In this document: positions 40,811 to 52,129 of the stretch, in pieces
Layout: each line of letters opens with the position of its first letter
How positions within the stretch are numbered: the stretch's first letter is position 1
Assembly (NCBI GenBank): GCA_033557465.1
Contig: CM066033.1
Span: 20,461,080 to 20,525,079 of the forward strand
Source of the DNA: Ichthyophis bannanicus
Lineage: Eukaryota > Chordata > Amphibia > Gymnophiona > Ichthyophiidae
Length of the DNA: 64,000 nt
Direction of reading: 5' to 3'
The notes under the pieces: generated by a model
What the model was told of the DNA's origin: nothing
What the model saw: the letters and a program-made list of their open reading frames with translations, nothing else
Database searches by the model: none
Translations under genes and position numbers: made by a program

Positions 40811-41875
40811 GCGAGGAACAGAGCAGAGGAGCAGGCTGAAGTGCAATATATTCTCCGCGTAGAAGTGTGTGTAGCTGCTCTTGGCAGATACAGAATCAGA
40901 TGAATCCTAGTCATATGGATTTACATCAGAATCATCAGATATTCAACATTTAATGACTGAAGAGGATCTTGAAGATCTTGTGATTAGCGTGTTAAGTGAT
41001 GAGGAAGTAACACAGAAAATGATCGTAGCTAAAGACCATGAGGCTGATCCAGTTTGCCCATCCATATGAAGTACTAAGCTCTACCATTCCTTCCCCTTCT
41101 GCAGAGATCCTCTGTATTCTACATGGTTTACTGGGCCTTTCGAATATTGGGCCCATGGGTTTTTTTAAAAATTAGAGATCCATTGATGCCACCATCAGCA
41201 AGGGAGCAGAAAAAGCGGTGGTGGGGCAAGGGATGACCAGGCAAGCAATGCGGGGGGGGGGGGGGGGCGGGGCAAGTCTGGCAGAAAACCAGCCCTAAAT
41301 GCACCCTTAAGATTTTTCACCCTTTGTGGCTGCACCACTGGCACAGGCCTAGGTACAGCCCTGGGCATCGCATCTACCTTGATTCTAAGATGTTCATTCA
41401 GTGAACCGGAGACCACAGTATTCCCAGGAGAAGGCTTCTTTTCTCTCTTATCCTTGGACAGCATCAATAGGGCCAGAAATTAGGCTCCTCACTGTTCCTC
41501 CAATGCTCCTAAGGGGCTCCCAAAGGGTGTAGCCTGCTTCTTGTGGCACACCCCTTAAGACACACCATGGCCGTCCACCAATGGCTGCATGCCTCGGAGA
41601 AGCACAGTCTTATGGGGGCCTTTGGCTGACATCGGAAGGCTGTCCCAGGTGAGCCTGCCACGGGTGATGGAACTCAGCTCCTCCTCTGTCCTCTCTGCAT
41701 GGCAGCTGCACAGTCCAGCTCTCCCCAAGCTAATTAATAAATCTTAATGAATAAGTGTCACTGCACGGTTTCCAATTCACTTGCTGAAGAGAGATTATTC
41801 CTGAGGAACCAGTCCCTTGCATAAAGTTATTCCAATTGAAAGCTAGCACCTACAACTTTCATGTTGATTGTTATA
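40811..41875. other. Unassigned
   Basis: No gene recognised. Near 40890-41060 an acidic in-frame stretch (LMTEEDLEDLVISVLSDEE) is short and unplaced. G16-type run near 41252. Confidence 0.35.
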
Positions 41876-41879
41876 GCTA

Positions 41880-41965
41880 CATATTTCATTTCATTTATGA
41901 AATCTTGATATACTGTCCTTAGTGGGGGACAGCAGAGCGATTTACAAATTAAATAAAACCAAATT
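41880..41965 (-). repeat. L2/SINE-type 3' tail remnant
   Basis: catttatgaaatcttgatat, then ggggacagcagagcgattta and caaatt; complement of a LINE 3' end. Confidence 0.55.
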
Positions 41966-42299
41966 ATAACCACATATAGAAAGGAACACCAATAGTAGAC
42001 AGGAAAGAAACACAAGACATCAATAAGGAGTAACTTAAAAACATAGCAAGGAGACGAATAGAATTATGGATGGTCTGGTGGAAGATTATACACTGTGGGC
42101 CCGATTCTGAGAAAGACGTGCAGGGCGGATGTGTGGTTTTTCTAGCATGTGTCATGCTCTGAGAGTTTGCAGGGGACAGCCACTACTGTTAATTTGATTT
42201 GGAATCACTATTTTAATAAAATGGAATTATATTGAACAGGTGATTGGTAGGAGTATTTCAGAGCTGTTGATGGGAGGAGGATGGGGCCTACTTTGAAGT

Positions 42300-42955
42300 T
42301 AACATAAGAACATAAGATATGCCATACTGGGTCAGACCGAGGTCCATCAAGCCCAGTATCCTGTTTCCAACAGTGGCCTATCTAGGTCACAAGTATCTAG
42401 CAGTTTCCCCAAAAGACACAGCTTCCACAATGCTTGTACTGGGTCAAGCATTGATATCCTGGGTCCCTTCTTAATAATGGTTTATGGACCTTTCCTCCAG
42501 GAATTGTCCAAACCTTTTTTAAACCCAGCTACACTAACAGCCTTTAGTACATCCTCCGGAAAAAAATTCCAGAGTTTGATTACACGTTGAGTGAAAAAAT
42601 ATTTTCTTTTATTAGTCTTAAATAGTTTACCCTGTAGCTTCATTGCATGTCCCCTAGTCTTTCTATATTCTGATAACGTAAACAATTGATCTACGTTTAC
42701 CCATTCCACTCCATTCATTAATTTATAGACTTCTATCATATCTCCCCTCAGCCGTCTCTTTTCCAGGTTAAAGAGCCCTAACCTTTTTAGCCTTTCTTCA
42801 TAGGAGTATCCTTCCATCCCCTTTACCATTTTGGTGGCTCTTCTCTTGAACCTTTTCTAATAACGCTATATCCTTTTTAAGATACGGCGACTAGAATTGC
42901 ACACAATATTCAAGGTACGGTCTCACCATGGAATGATATAGAGGCATTATAGTAT
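42300..42955 (-). pseudogene. CR1-type LINE 3' end (inverted)
   Basis: The minus-strand frame at 42482-42829 is intact: [53 protein letters not shown] and [14 protein letters not shown], the C-terminus of a CR1-group RT. The 3' tail runs left to 42300 with atgccatactgggtcagacc. Same family as the copies at 4.2-9.9 and 35-36.3 kb. Part of the coding (42830-42955) is frameshifted. Confidence 0.88.
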
Positions 42956-43334
42956 CTACCTGGGAGGGGTGGTCGTCACCATGGCCCTACCAATACAACT
43001 AAGAGTAGGCCTGGAACACCCCACGTCCCACCCACGTAGATCTAACATTTACCCACAGGAAGCACAGTCACACTGCACCTGCTGCCCACCACTGGCTTTA
43101 CCAACCATGCACATAACAATTGCAGACAGTGCGCTGGTCAGCATACATTGCATGTGCACAGAGCGATCTTGTGCGCCCAGCAGTTGGTTTTGTGATCAGG
43201 ACAAGACATGCACCCACATCACTAGGACTAGACACTACAGTATATAGCACTATGTACCCTCTCAGCATTACATGCTGTGGCCACCCCATCCATGCAGGTG
43301 GCAGTCGGGCACTACAATGTCCCATCCATTGGAG
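42956..43334. other. Unassigned
   Basis: No gene or known repeat recognised. Confidence 0.35.
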
Positions 43335-43615
43335 TGGAGGAGTGGCCTAGCAGTTGGGGCAAGGTACTTCAGGCTGGAAGGTTGGGGGTTCAAATCCCAC
43401 TAGAGGACAGCAACCTTGGGCCGGAAGGACTGGGGTTTTTAGTCCCACAGGCACTCCTTGTGGTCTTGGGCAAGCCACTTAACCCTCCATAGCCCATGTT
43501 CCCTGTAAAATAGTTATCTCCAAGTTAAAATGCCCTGTTCAATGTAATTTCAGTTTCTTCAATATCATCAGCACTGATGCAGAATAGCACGGTATATAAG
43601 AGAATGTAAATAGAT
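43335..43615 (+). repeat. tRNA-derived SINE
   Basis: A-box-like gtggcctagcagttggggca and B-box-like ggttcaaatccc are spaced as in tRNA-derived Pol III promoters. Then come cttgggcaagccacttaacc and an L2-like tail ending in an A/T-rich ataaga. The inverted copy at 39061-39262 shares the whole layout. Confidence 0.8.
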
Positions 43616-43684
43616 AAGATTGCCCTACCCCTGATGCAGACACATCCTGGCCAATCCACCCTGTTTCAGGCCAAACCCACAATT

Positions 43685-43740
43685 TTAATTATTTATTTAT
43701 CAAGGCGGTTTACATTGAACTGAAGGTTTTACAATGAACA
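43685..43740 (-). repeat. L2-type 3' tail remnant
   Basis: attatttatttatcaaggcg followed by gtttacattgaac, complement of an L2 tail. Confidence 0.6.
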
Positions 43741-43811
43741 TGTTCTTTGACCTATTCAACACTACCTTGCTCCTCCTCATGCATATTTGCAGGCTAACGC
43801 TGAAACAGCTT

Positions 43812-43905
43812 AGGCCAGGGGTGGCCAACTCCAGTCCTGGTGCGGCACAATCCAGCCTGGTTTTCATGATGTCCCTAATGAATATTCATGAGAGTGCTTC
43901 GGGGG
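43812..43905 (+). mobile_element. hAT-type MITE, partial copy
   Basis: caggggtggccaactccagt and cctaatgaatattcatgag match the left half of the element at 51868-52044. The right half is replaced by a G-rich run. Confidence 0.7.
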
Positions 43906-44194
43906 GGGGGGGGGAGGGGGCCACAGTCCCCCGGTGATACCACAATCAGGGATTCATTTGTCAGTTCAGGGTCACTTGCTGCCGATACCCAGACTCAGGG
44001 AACAGAACCTCAAGAACATTTCCCCTTCCTCTATTTGCAAACTCCTAGATGTCTGCTGAGGGGAGAGGGGGATGGGGTTCAAAGAGACAAGATAAACTAT
44101 CATGTTAGAGAGGCAGGGGCTCGGGGACTGTATGAGGCATCGTTTTGATTGGTGTTATCTAAATATTTGTGTCTATCTTGAGACAGTGTGTGGT

Positions 44195-44462
44195 GCAGGG
44201 GTGGGGTGTCTGTGTCTGTGTGTGTGTGTAGTACTGGATTGGGATGTCCCTGTGGTACGTGGTTCGGGTGTGGGTTTTTGTGCGTGCTGCATGGCTGGAT
44301 TTGCATGTGTGTACTGCAGGACTAGGGTGTATGTTCGTGTGTGCGGTGTGGTGTTGAGATTTGTGTGTGTGCATGCACATGTGTGTCTGTGTATCTATGT
44401 ACAGTATCTGTGCGGTGCAGGACTGGTGTATGTGTGCGTTTGTGTGTGAGTGTGTGTAGCCA
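44195..44462. repeat. GT-rich simple-sequence region
   Basis: Imperfect (GT)n interspersed with other words such as gtgcaggactgg. Frames across it are artefacts. Confidence 0.85.
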
Positions 44463-44496
44463 TCCTCGGTGTGTAGAATAGGGTTTATTTTAAAAT

Positions 44497-44600
44497 CAGG
44501 ATTTTATTTATTTATTTATTTAGAAGGATTTAGTATTCCGCTTTATCATTAAATCAAATTTAACAACTCAAAGTAAATAAAAAAATTCTCACAGCCATTA
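44497..44600 (-). repeat. L2-type 3' tail remnant
   Basis: ttttatttatttatttattt then attccgctttatcat; complement of an L2 3' end. Confidence 0.6.
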
Positions 44601-44819
44601 CCTACGATTATAGATATACTACAGAACTAGAAAACAAAATAGGCTTATGAGAAATAGCCCATATCAAGGAGAGAAAGGCTAAAAATTTTAAAACACAAAA
44701 ATCATAAAAACAGAGGATACACCTCAAAAAATAACCGTGGTCAATACTAATCGGTCCACATTTCCAGCTCCAGATCAAAAAACTAAGCAATACTGTTGTC
44801 AGTCAGAAAATTTTCTAAA

Positions 44820-45099
44820 CGCATAGGTTCCATAAAGATATAAGTATGTACTAGGATAATAGAGCACCTTAGTTGCCTCAGAAGGAGGATTGAGGAAAGA
44901 CTACTTGCTGCCCATTGGATAGGGGCACGACATAATGTTTCTGATTTTAAGTTTTTTATGATCAGGGTTATGAAATCACATTGGAGGGGTGGCGACATTG
45001 ATAAGATTCTCTTACAGCTTGAACAAAAATACATTTTTAACCTGGGCACTATGACACCCTCTTGTCTTAATTTTGACCAAGAATTTTCTCTGTTTCTAT
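44820..45099 (+). pseudogene. Penelope-like element C-terminal fragment
   Basis: The plus-strand frame reads LRRRIEERLLAAHWIGARHN (end of the GIY-YIG helix), then KSHWRGGDIDKILLQLEQKY and FNLGTMTPSCLNFDQEFSLF before a TGA at 45097. This is the typical C-terminus of Penelope-like proteins. The rest of the element is absent. Confidence 0.8.
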
Positions 45100-45185
45100 G
45101 AACAGGCCTTGCTTTTAATTTTTGAAAACCCCATGGCCTTGGTGTGCTCTTGATCCCCTGATCAGTTCAGCTACAAATACCTGGA

Positions 45186-46762
45186 GTGCCCCCTTCCTTT
45201 CCTTTCCTGTTCCCCCTCCCCTCCCCACCCCTCCTCTTCCCTCTCCGCCCCTCCTTCCTTTCCTGTTCCTCCTCTACCCCCTCCCCTCCCCACCCCTCCT
45301 CTTCCCTCTCCGCCCCTCCTTCCTTTCCTGTTCCCCCTCTACCCCTCCTCTTCCCTCTCCGCCCCTCCTTCCTTTCCTGTTCCCCCTCTTCCCACGCCCC
45401 GCCCCCACCCCTCCTCTTCCCTCTCCGCCCCTCCTTCCTTTCCTGTTCCCCCTCTACCCCCTCCCCTCCCCCACCCCTCCTCTTCCCTCTCTGCCCCTCC
45501 TTCCTTTCCTGTTCCCCCTCTACCCGCTCCCCTCCCCCCACCCCTCCTCTTCCCTCTCCGCCCCTCCTTCCTTTCCTGGTCCCCCTCTACCCCCTCCCCT
45601 CCCCACCACCCCTCCTCTTCCCTCTCCGTCCCGCCTTCCTTTCCTGTTCCCCCTACCCCCCTCCCTTCCCCACCCCTCCTCTTCCCTCTCCGCCCCTCCT
45701 TCCTTTCCTGTTCCCCCCTCTACCCCTCCCCTCCCCACCCCTCCTCTTCCCTCTCCGTCCCGCCTTCCTTTCCTGTTCTCCCTCTACCCCCTCCCTTCCC
45801 CACACCTCCTCTTCCCTCTCCGCCCCTCCTTCCTTTCCTGTTCCCCCTCTACCTCTCCCCCTCCCCTCCCCACCCCTCCTCTTCCCTCTCCGTCCCGCCT
45901 TCCTTTCCTGTTCCTCCTCTACCCCCTCACCTCCCCACCCCTCCTCTTCCCTCTCCCCTCTCCACCCCGCTTTCCTTTCCTGTTCCCCCTCTAACCCCCC
46001 CTCCCCTCCCCCACCTCTCCTCTTCCCTCTCTGCCCCTCCTTCCTTTTCTGTTCCCCTACCCCCTCCCCTCCCCACCCCTCCTCTTCCCTCTCCGTCCTG
46101 CCTTCCTTTCCTGTTCCCCCTCTACCCCCTCACCTCCCCACCCCCACCTCTCCTCTTCCCTCTCTGCCCCTCCTTCCTTTCCTGTTCCCCCTCTACCCCC
46201 TCCCCTCCCCACCCCTCCTCTTCCCTCTCCGCCCCGCTTTCCTTTCCTGTTGCCCCTCTACCCCCTCCCCTCCCCACCCCTCCTCTTCCCTCTCTGCCCC
46301 GCTTTCCTTTCCTGTTCCCCCTCTACCCTCCCCTCCCGCACCCCTCCTCTTCCCTCTCCGTCCCACCTTCCTTTCCTGTTCCCCCTCTACCCTATCCCCT
46401 CCCCTCCCCACCCCTCCTCTTCCCTCTCCGCCCCTCCTTCCTTTCCTGTTCCCCCTCTACCCCTCCCCTCCCCACCCCTCCTCTTCCCTCTCCGTCCCGC
46501 CTTCCTTTCCTGTTCCACCTCTACCCCCTCACCACCCCACCCCTCCTCTTCTTCCCTCTCCGCCCCGCTTTCCTTTCCTGTTCCCCCTCTACCCCCTCCC
46601 TTCCCCCACCTCTCCTCTTCCCTCTATGCCCCTCCTTCCTTTCCTGTTCCCCCTCTACCCCCTCCCCTCCCCACCCCTCCTCTTCCCTCTCCGCCCCTCC
46701 TTCCTTTCCTTTCCTTTTTCCCCTCTACCCCCTCCTCTCCCCACACCTCCTCTTCCCTCCCT
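45186..46762. repeat. Pyrimidine-only minisatellite (about 50-68-bp units)
   Basis: About 25 variable units built on ccttcctttcctgttccccc, tctaccccctcccctcccca and cctcttccctctccgcccc. The top strand is almost free of A and G. Polypurine-polypyrimidine tracts of this kind can form triplex DNA. The long Pro/Ser/Leu frames (290 and 558 codons) are composition artefacts. Confidence 0.95.
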
Positions 46763-48445
46763 TTTTTTAAAACTACTTATTAAATGTCAGTGTCCATTAT
46801 TTTTAAACTTAACCTCTTTCCCGGCAATGTTCCTGTATGGGAACATGACAAATTTTACTTAATTTGTATGTACGAGATTTTCGAACACAAATATTCTTTG
46901 CAGAATGTGAACAAGTGGTGATGTCATATTTAACAGCGGTGCAAACATTAAATGGTCTCAGTTGCACAACAGTTTTAATTTCACTTAAATTTTCACATTT
47001 TTTACAATTTGAGGGTAATTCAAATTTAGCAGTTATAATTTTGAGATACTTGGTTGTTTTACATTTTGACGCTGATCATTGTGTACGAGGCAAGCCTGGT
47101 CGTGTTGCACAGGTGCACTCACATTTTATTTGATATGTGATGGGGTAAATTTTATGTATATGTATCATGTTCCTTTATAGGAACACTGCCAGGATTATCC
47201 AAAAGTCAACTAATAATTGCCAATGTGCATTGTTTTCAGATAATTCTTTCAGTTTTGATAAACAATGGATACAAGAAGCTTCTATGGCACCAGACGTTGC
47301 AAAAGTCATCGGGCAGTTACAGTCCAAGATGCTATGTCAACTGTGGAACATTTAACTCGTCCGACAAACATCATTGTGTTGCCGCCGTTTGCAGGTGATT
47401 CTGCAGCTGACAGTGATGTCGAAGATTTCCTGACAATTTGAACAATGATGACCCCTTTGGTGAACTGGACGTGATAGCAGAGGAGACAGACGAAGATGAG
47501 AGTGTTAGTAGTGAAGATGAAAGCCGCCCTCCAGCAAAAAAGTGTTAGAATCTGAAGCAGAAACAGGCAATTCAGTGGAAAAAGTCAACAAAGTTCACTA
47601 AGGTAATTTCATCGCTGGTGCCAAGTCATTTACCTGACAGTTTTCCTGTTCTGGTGTCGCTTTCTCCCGTTTTCCATATGGAGCCTTATATTCGATGACA
47701 AAATGCTGACAGAAATTGTAACGCAAAGCAACCTTTATGCTAACCGAGATAAGAATGACAGTCAGTTTCAAGTCACAGTGGATGAAATTTGTCGCTTTCT
47801 GGGAATCCTGCTGTTGTCTGGCTATCATGCCCTGCCACAGGAGTCAGACTACTGCAGCAGTCAGCAAGATCTAGGCATGCCTATTGTCCGTGAGGCCATG
47901 AGGTATCAGCATGAGGTATCAGACCATCAAAAATACTTTCACTTGGCTGACAATGCTAAACTCAAAGCAGGCGACAAGACGGCTAAGGTTGCTCCACTTA
48001 TTACTGCCATCAACGTGAATTTGGTGCAGTTTGGGTTTTTCCACCATGAATTGAGTATTGACGAGTCTGTGATTCTGTACTTTGGCCGCCACAGCATGAA
48101 AATGTTTATAAGAGAAAAACCAATTAGATTTGGTTTTAAGTGGTGGTGTATGTGTGGTATCGACGGCTACCCTTACAACAAGCTGTACACCGGACGATGC
48201 ATTCAATGGAACCTCTGGGCTCCAGGGTCATAAACCATATGGTTGATGTTATTGAAAAGCATTCAGATGTAATTCGTCATCACCTGTTCTTCGATAATTT
48301 CTTTACAAGTTACGCACTGATCAAGTCACTCGCAGAGAGAAATGTTGCAGCTACAGGAATCATTCAGGAACTGAGAACTGGTGGAGCACACAAAGAACTT
48401 CGAAGTACAAAGGACATGAAGAAGAGTGGCCAATGAGGAGACTAT

Positions 48446-48517
48446 GATTACCGATGTGATGGATCAGTCTATGTAGCAAAGTGGCATGACAATTCTGTTG
48501 TCTGCATTGCCAGCAAC
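48446..48517. repeat. 72-bp direct duplication, left copy
   Basis: Identical to 49669-49740 (gattaccgatgtgatggatc ... tgccagcaac). Both are transposase coding sequence, and the two copies bracket the 1,151-bp insertion. Confidence 0.92.
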
Positions 48518-48664
48518 GTGTTCCCATACGCAAGCGCAGTATGAGAGTCTGGAGCCGCCTATCAAAGCACGGGCGTTCTAGATGAGGCATTCTGTATGCG
48601 CAGTTGCAGTGATGTCATTGCTATGGCTACCGTCTTGAGAAGGTTCCCAGGTTTCGGCACAAAT

Positions 48665-49668
48665 TGTGGGCCCTGGTAATCCACAAAGGTTCCTTAAATA
48701 TTACTAATTACCAATTGCCAATTAATAATTCCAGACAACAATTGCTGGCTACAAAACTCTTTATTTGACATAGCAAAATAATCATAAATGCAGTCTAGCA
48801 AATGTCAGTCTGAAAAAGATGAAAACTCAGATCACAGTCACATGTCATACAAGCAAAAACTGCAAGCACAGATACATAAGTGTCTGTCTGAGGGATCTGA
48901 GGACGGGTAACCCTCCCCCTGGGGAGAGAGTCACCCGCCCTGAGCTCTGCAAATGTCTCTCTTATATACCTGTTCTCTGTCACAAACTTCTGTCCCAAAG
49001 TTCCAGTGAATTGCTTGAATTACTGACGTCATTGGCCAAACTTGCAAAAAACCAGCAAAACCTGCTAAGTCAGAGAACTTCGGCCAGTGAGACCCCACCT
49101 ATGTTTATCACCAAGCAAAGGATAAACAACCGTTGGTATTTCAAGGTTTGCCTAAGGTCAGCTTATCAGTTGGTCACAATCCCCTTGTGCATGCCTTTCC
49201 ATTTCTTGGAACTCGTATTTTCAGGCAGGCAAGGGTGCAATCATATAAGTTTCCAGAGAATTCTGCATGTATTTGCAGTTTCTTGTCCCAGGACCCCATC
49301 TTTATTATGATGTAAATATGTGCTGTGCTGTTCAAGGTCAGTTAGATTCTGTCCATCCACACTCTGTTCCACACCCTGCCATTTTCCTTATCTTCATTAT
49401 AGCAGCAGTTCTTCAGAGCTTGTATCATCAGCTTTGTTCTGGCTGGCATCTGCTTCATGAGGCCTACTCTCTGCACATTCCTGCCCAGAGTGTAGAATCC
49501 TACATGCTTTTCAGCAGGGATTCTATATATTTCCAGTCATAGCTCACATGCTTATATTCTGTGCCATTTAGAAGTTAATCAGTTCTTCAGAGTGGGATCA
49601 CAGCTTCCAACATTATTATTAAAGTAAGCCAAATTAAGTAAGCCACAAATGAGTCCTTAACCCCTACA
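48665..49668 (-). mobile_element. Probable solo LTR inside piggyBac
   Basis: TGTGGGCCCTGG...TTAACCCCTACA (TG...CA, 1,004 bp). On the minus strand AATAAA (the ctttatttg near 48760) lies about 100 bp from its 3' end. It is unrelated to the 28-34 kb LTR family. No short duplication was found. Instead a 72-bp duplication and 147 bp of unassigned sequence (48518-48664) surround it. Confidence 0.6.
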
Positions 49669-50619
49669 GATTACCGATGTGATGGATCAGTCTATGTAGC
49701 AAAGTGGCATGACAATTCTGTTGTCTGCATTGCCAGCAACAATCTCACACATGATCCACTTCAAACCGCATGTCGCCAAATCAAGGGTACATCAGATGTT
49801 GCTGTGTCTCAACCCTTTGTGATGAAGCGCTATAATGGAGGAATGGGTGGAGCGGATCTCATAGACAGGCTCTTAGCAAGCTACAGGCCATCTGTGCGTG
49901 GAAAGAAATGGTGGTGGCCACTATTCACAAATGTCTTCAACATATCTGTCGTGGCTGCTTGGAAAATACACTGTCACCTTCATGGAAGTGACATGGATCA
50001 TCTGACATTCAGACGTGACATCACCTTGTGTCTCTTGAAGGACACTGCCATTCAGGAACATTCAATCAGATCAAATCCCGTAGCCAATCTGCCAAAAGAT
50101 ATCCGGCAGGCACAGGCGTTACTTCATGAACGCATCAGCTGCATGCAGGGACGCTGTCGCATGTGTTCGAAGAACACTATGGTCATGTGCAGTGTCTGCA
50201 AGGTCCGGCTTCACTCTGATAAGGGCAAAACTTGCTTTAGGGACTACCACAAGCGACAGACGTGCATGCTGTAGCATTAGTCACTAGTATCTGCTTGATT
50301 TATCAGTTATTTTTGCGTTCTAGTAGGATGTTCTCTTGCATGAGTTGAACGTACAGTTTCTTGGCAATGTTCCTGTATAGGAACATAGATAAAAAACTAC
50401 AAAGACAAACTCTGAATCTATTGACAATATACTTACGTCTTGCAGTCATTACATGTAGTAAGAAAAAGAACACCGTTAAGAAATTAATAGCATTTTTGTG
50501 GTAGTGCCAGGAAAAAGGTTAAGCCTTTTTTTAAATTCCTTATTATTTATTCATTTATATTATGTTTCATTTTTATGGTTATTTTGTTTTAAAATTTTGT
50601 TCTTTGCAAACAATCTCTT

Positions 50620-50800
50620 TCCTCCCCTCCCCCTTTCCTCTTTACCCATTCTCCCTCCTTTCCCCCCTTTCCTTCCCATTTTCCCCCTCTCCTTCCCTTC
50701 CCCCTCCCACCTTTCCCCTCCTTCTCCCTCCCCTATCCCTTCCCTTCCCTCCTCCTCCCCCACCTCTCCCTCTTCCCCTCCCCCTTCTGTTGGCATATCA
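50620..50800. repeat. Pyrimidine-rich low-complexity tract
   Basis: Runs of cccctcccc and cttcccttcc. Resembles a degenerate version of the 45.2-46.8 kb array but without clear units. Confidence 0.75.
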
Positions 50801-51014
50801 TTTGTAATTTTTATGGTGGTATTACCACAAATTTTTAATATTATTTTTAATTGATATACAGTATTTTGCTTTTGAATCCATTAGTTTTTACCCCCCCCCC
50901 TGCTTTTTTAGTTTTTAGTTTTGTTTTTAGGCATTAATGATATTATGTTTTGTTCCTACAGTTTGAGTCTTTTATCCTATTACTATTTGGTGTGTTTTGC
51001 ATGATCTTATTTGT

Positions 51015-51340
51015 TCTTATATCTACCCCGTGGGGGCCAATTCCGTTCGTGGCCCGTCCGGACATCCAGAATCTGGACTGGCCAGATTTGCACCTGATTC
51101 TGATCCCACGGGAATATACGTCCGCGCAGGATCAGAATCGGGTGCAACCGGGTTGGACAGGCAGGACATGCCCCGATTTCATCCGGCTGGTCGTCTCACT
51201 GCTTCCCCTGCTAGCTCGCCCCGGGTTCCTGCATGGATCTGCGATGTAGCGGCGTCCCATCGCCATGACACTGTGGCTCCATGCAGGAGCCCCGATCACA
51301 TCCCGATTTTACCCAGTCCAGTCAAGTATATGGATTAGCG
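51015..51340 (-). repeat. ~600-bp interspersed repeat, partial copy 3
   Basis: Blocks such as ccgattttacccag, gatcagaatcggg and ctgatcccacggg recall the ends of the copies at 5.8 and 26.1 kb. Only about half the element is present. Orientation is uncertain. Confidence 0.5.
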
Positions 51341-51724
51341 TTAAGTTTTAATTTCTGATTACACGCTTAATCCTTATTGCTTCAGTTTCCCCTAAATGAT
51401 TTTAAGAGCTTTTTGGCTCCAAGAGCAGTGCTTCAAATAGCATCCTTCACTGACCATCTATGTGATTCACAGAGGAAAATACCTACATGCACTTCATAAG
51501 GCAAGCATTTTTTGGTCTTTTTAATTATTTATTTTTTTATTTGATTGTAACATTTTACTTTTAATTGTTTGCAGGTCTTAGTTGTGTTTTTTGGATTGTT
51601 TTTAAAGATGAGTGGGAAAAGCACACAGAATCCACCCAGACTAATACTGGCAGAAATTAAGCACATCGGGGGTAACCTGTATGGAAGGACAGCCAGTTGC
51701 ATCTCTAAATAGCAGACATTTGAT
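51341..51724. other. Unassigned AT-rich
   Basis: No gene recognised. Confidence 0.4.
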
Positions 51725-51859
51725 CAGGGCCGGCCCAAGCATCAACTAAACTAGGAAGTTGCCTAGGATGGCAATTTCAGAGGAGGGGGGGGGGGCGGCA
51801 GCAAAGAACAGGGCAATCAAAGCTAAACAATAGATTTTGACAGTCAGGGGGAGCGTAAA
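51725..51859 (+). repeat. MITE-like repeat (partner of 40640-40810)
   Basis: Starts cagggccggcccaagc and contains gttgcctagg and agctaaacaatagattttga. Truncated on the right by the hAT MITE that follows. Confidence 0.55.
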
Positions 51860-51867
51860 ACTTAAGG

Positions 51868-52044
51868 CAGGGGTCTCCAACTCCAGTCCTGGAGGTTTTC
51901 AGGATGCTCCTAATGAATATGCATGAGATATATTTGCACGCACTGCCCCCGCTATATTCAAATTTATCTCATGCATATTCATTAGGGATATCCTGAAAAC
52001 ATGACTGGTTTGGGGCCCTCCAGGACCAAAGTTGAAGACCTCTG
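51868..52044. mobile_element. hAT-type MITE, copy 2
   Basis: 177 bp, caggggtctccaact...agttgaagacctctg, with duplications acttaagg (51860-51867) and gcttaagg (52045-52052), 7 of 8 identical. The core atgaatatgcatgag pairs with ctcatgcatattcat. Same family as 13333-13516. Confidence 0.85.
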
Positions 52045-52129
52045 GCTTAAGGTTTACTTAGGATGTCAGCACCATGAACATCTCTGGGGCTGGCCCTGCA
52101 GACGATGGCATCGGGGCTCCAAAAAGCAT

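Larger units (their letters stand above)
47265..50274 (+). pseudogene. piggyBac transposase (frameshifted, interrupted)
   Basis: Start ATG at 47265. The N-terminal acidic part (GDSAADSDVEDF) breaks at about 47440. The catalytic domain resumes at about 47640-48233 with ELSIDESVI (first Asp), shifts frame near 48200, and continues with HHLFFDNFFTS (second Asp) to about 48517. After a 1.15-kb interruption the C-terminal part (49741-50274) has YNGGMGGADLIDRL (third Asp), KKWWWPLF and a Cys-rich domain (CMQGRCRMC...CSVCKVRLH). All three catalytic Asp are kept, so loss of function came from indels and the insertion. The enzyme would cut and paste at TTAA sites. Confidence 0.9.
46813..50518 (+). mobile_element. 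Complete piggyBac-type DNA transposon with TTAA sites
   Basis: TTAA at 46809-46812 and 50519-50522 flanks inverted ends cctctttcccggca and (complement) cctttttcctggca (14 bp, 2 mismatches). Inside each end is the palindrome tgttcctgtatrggaaca (46828-46845, 50368-50385), with a third related copy at 47168-47185. TTAA targeting is the hallmark of piggyBac. The element carries a broken transposase and an inserted LTR. Confidence 0.93.

Noticed and set aside
45122..46862. Long Pro/Ser/Leu-rich frames (290 and 558 codons) and minus-strand Gly/Glu/Arg frames
   Set aside because: They arise from the stop-poor pyrimidine minisatellite and have no domain structure.
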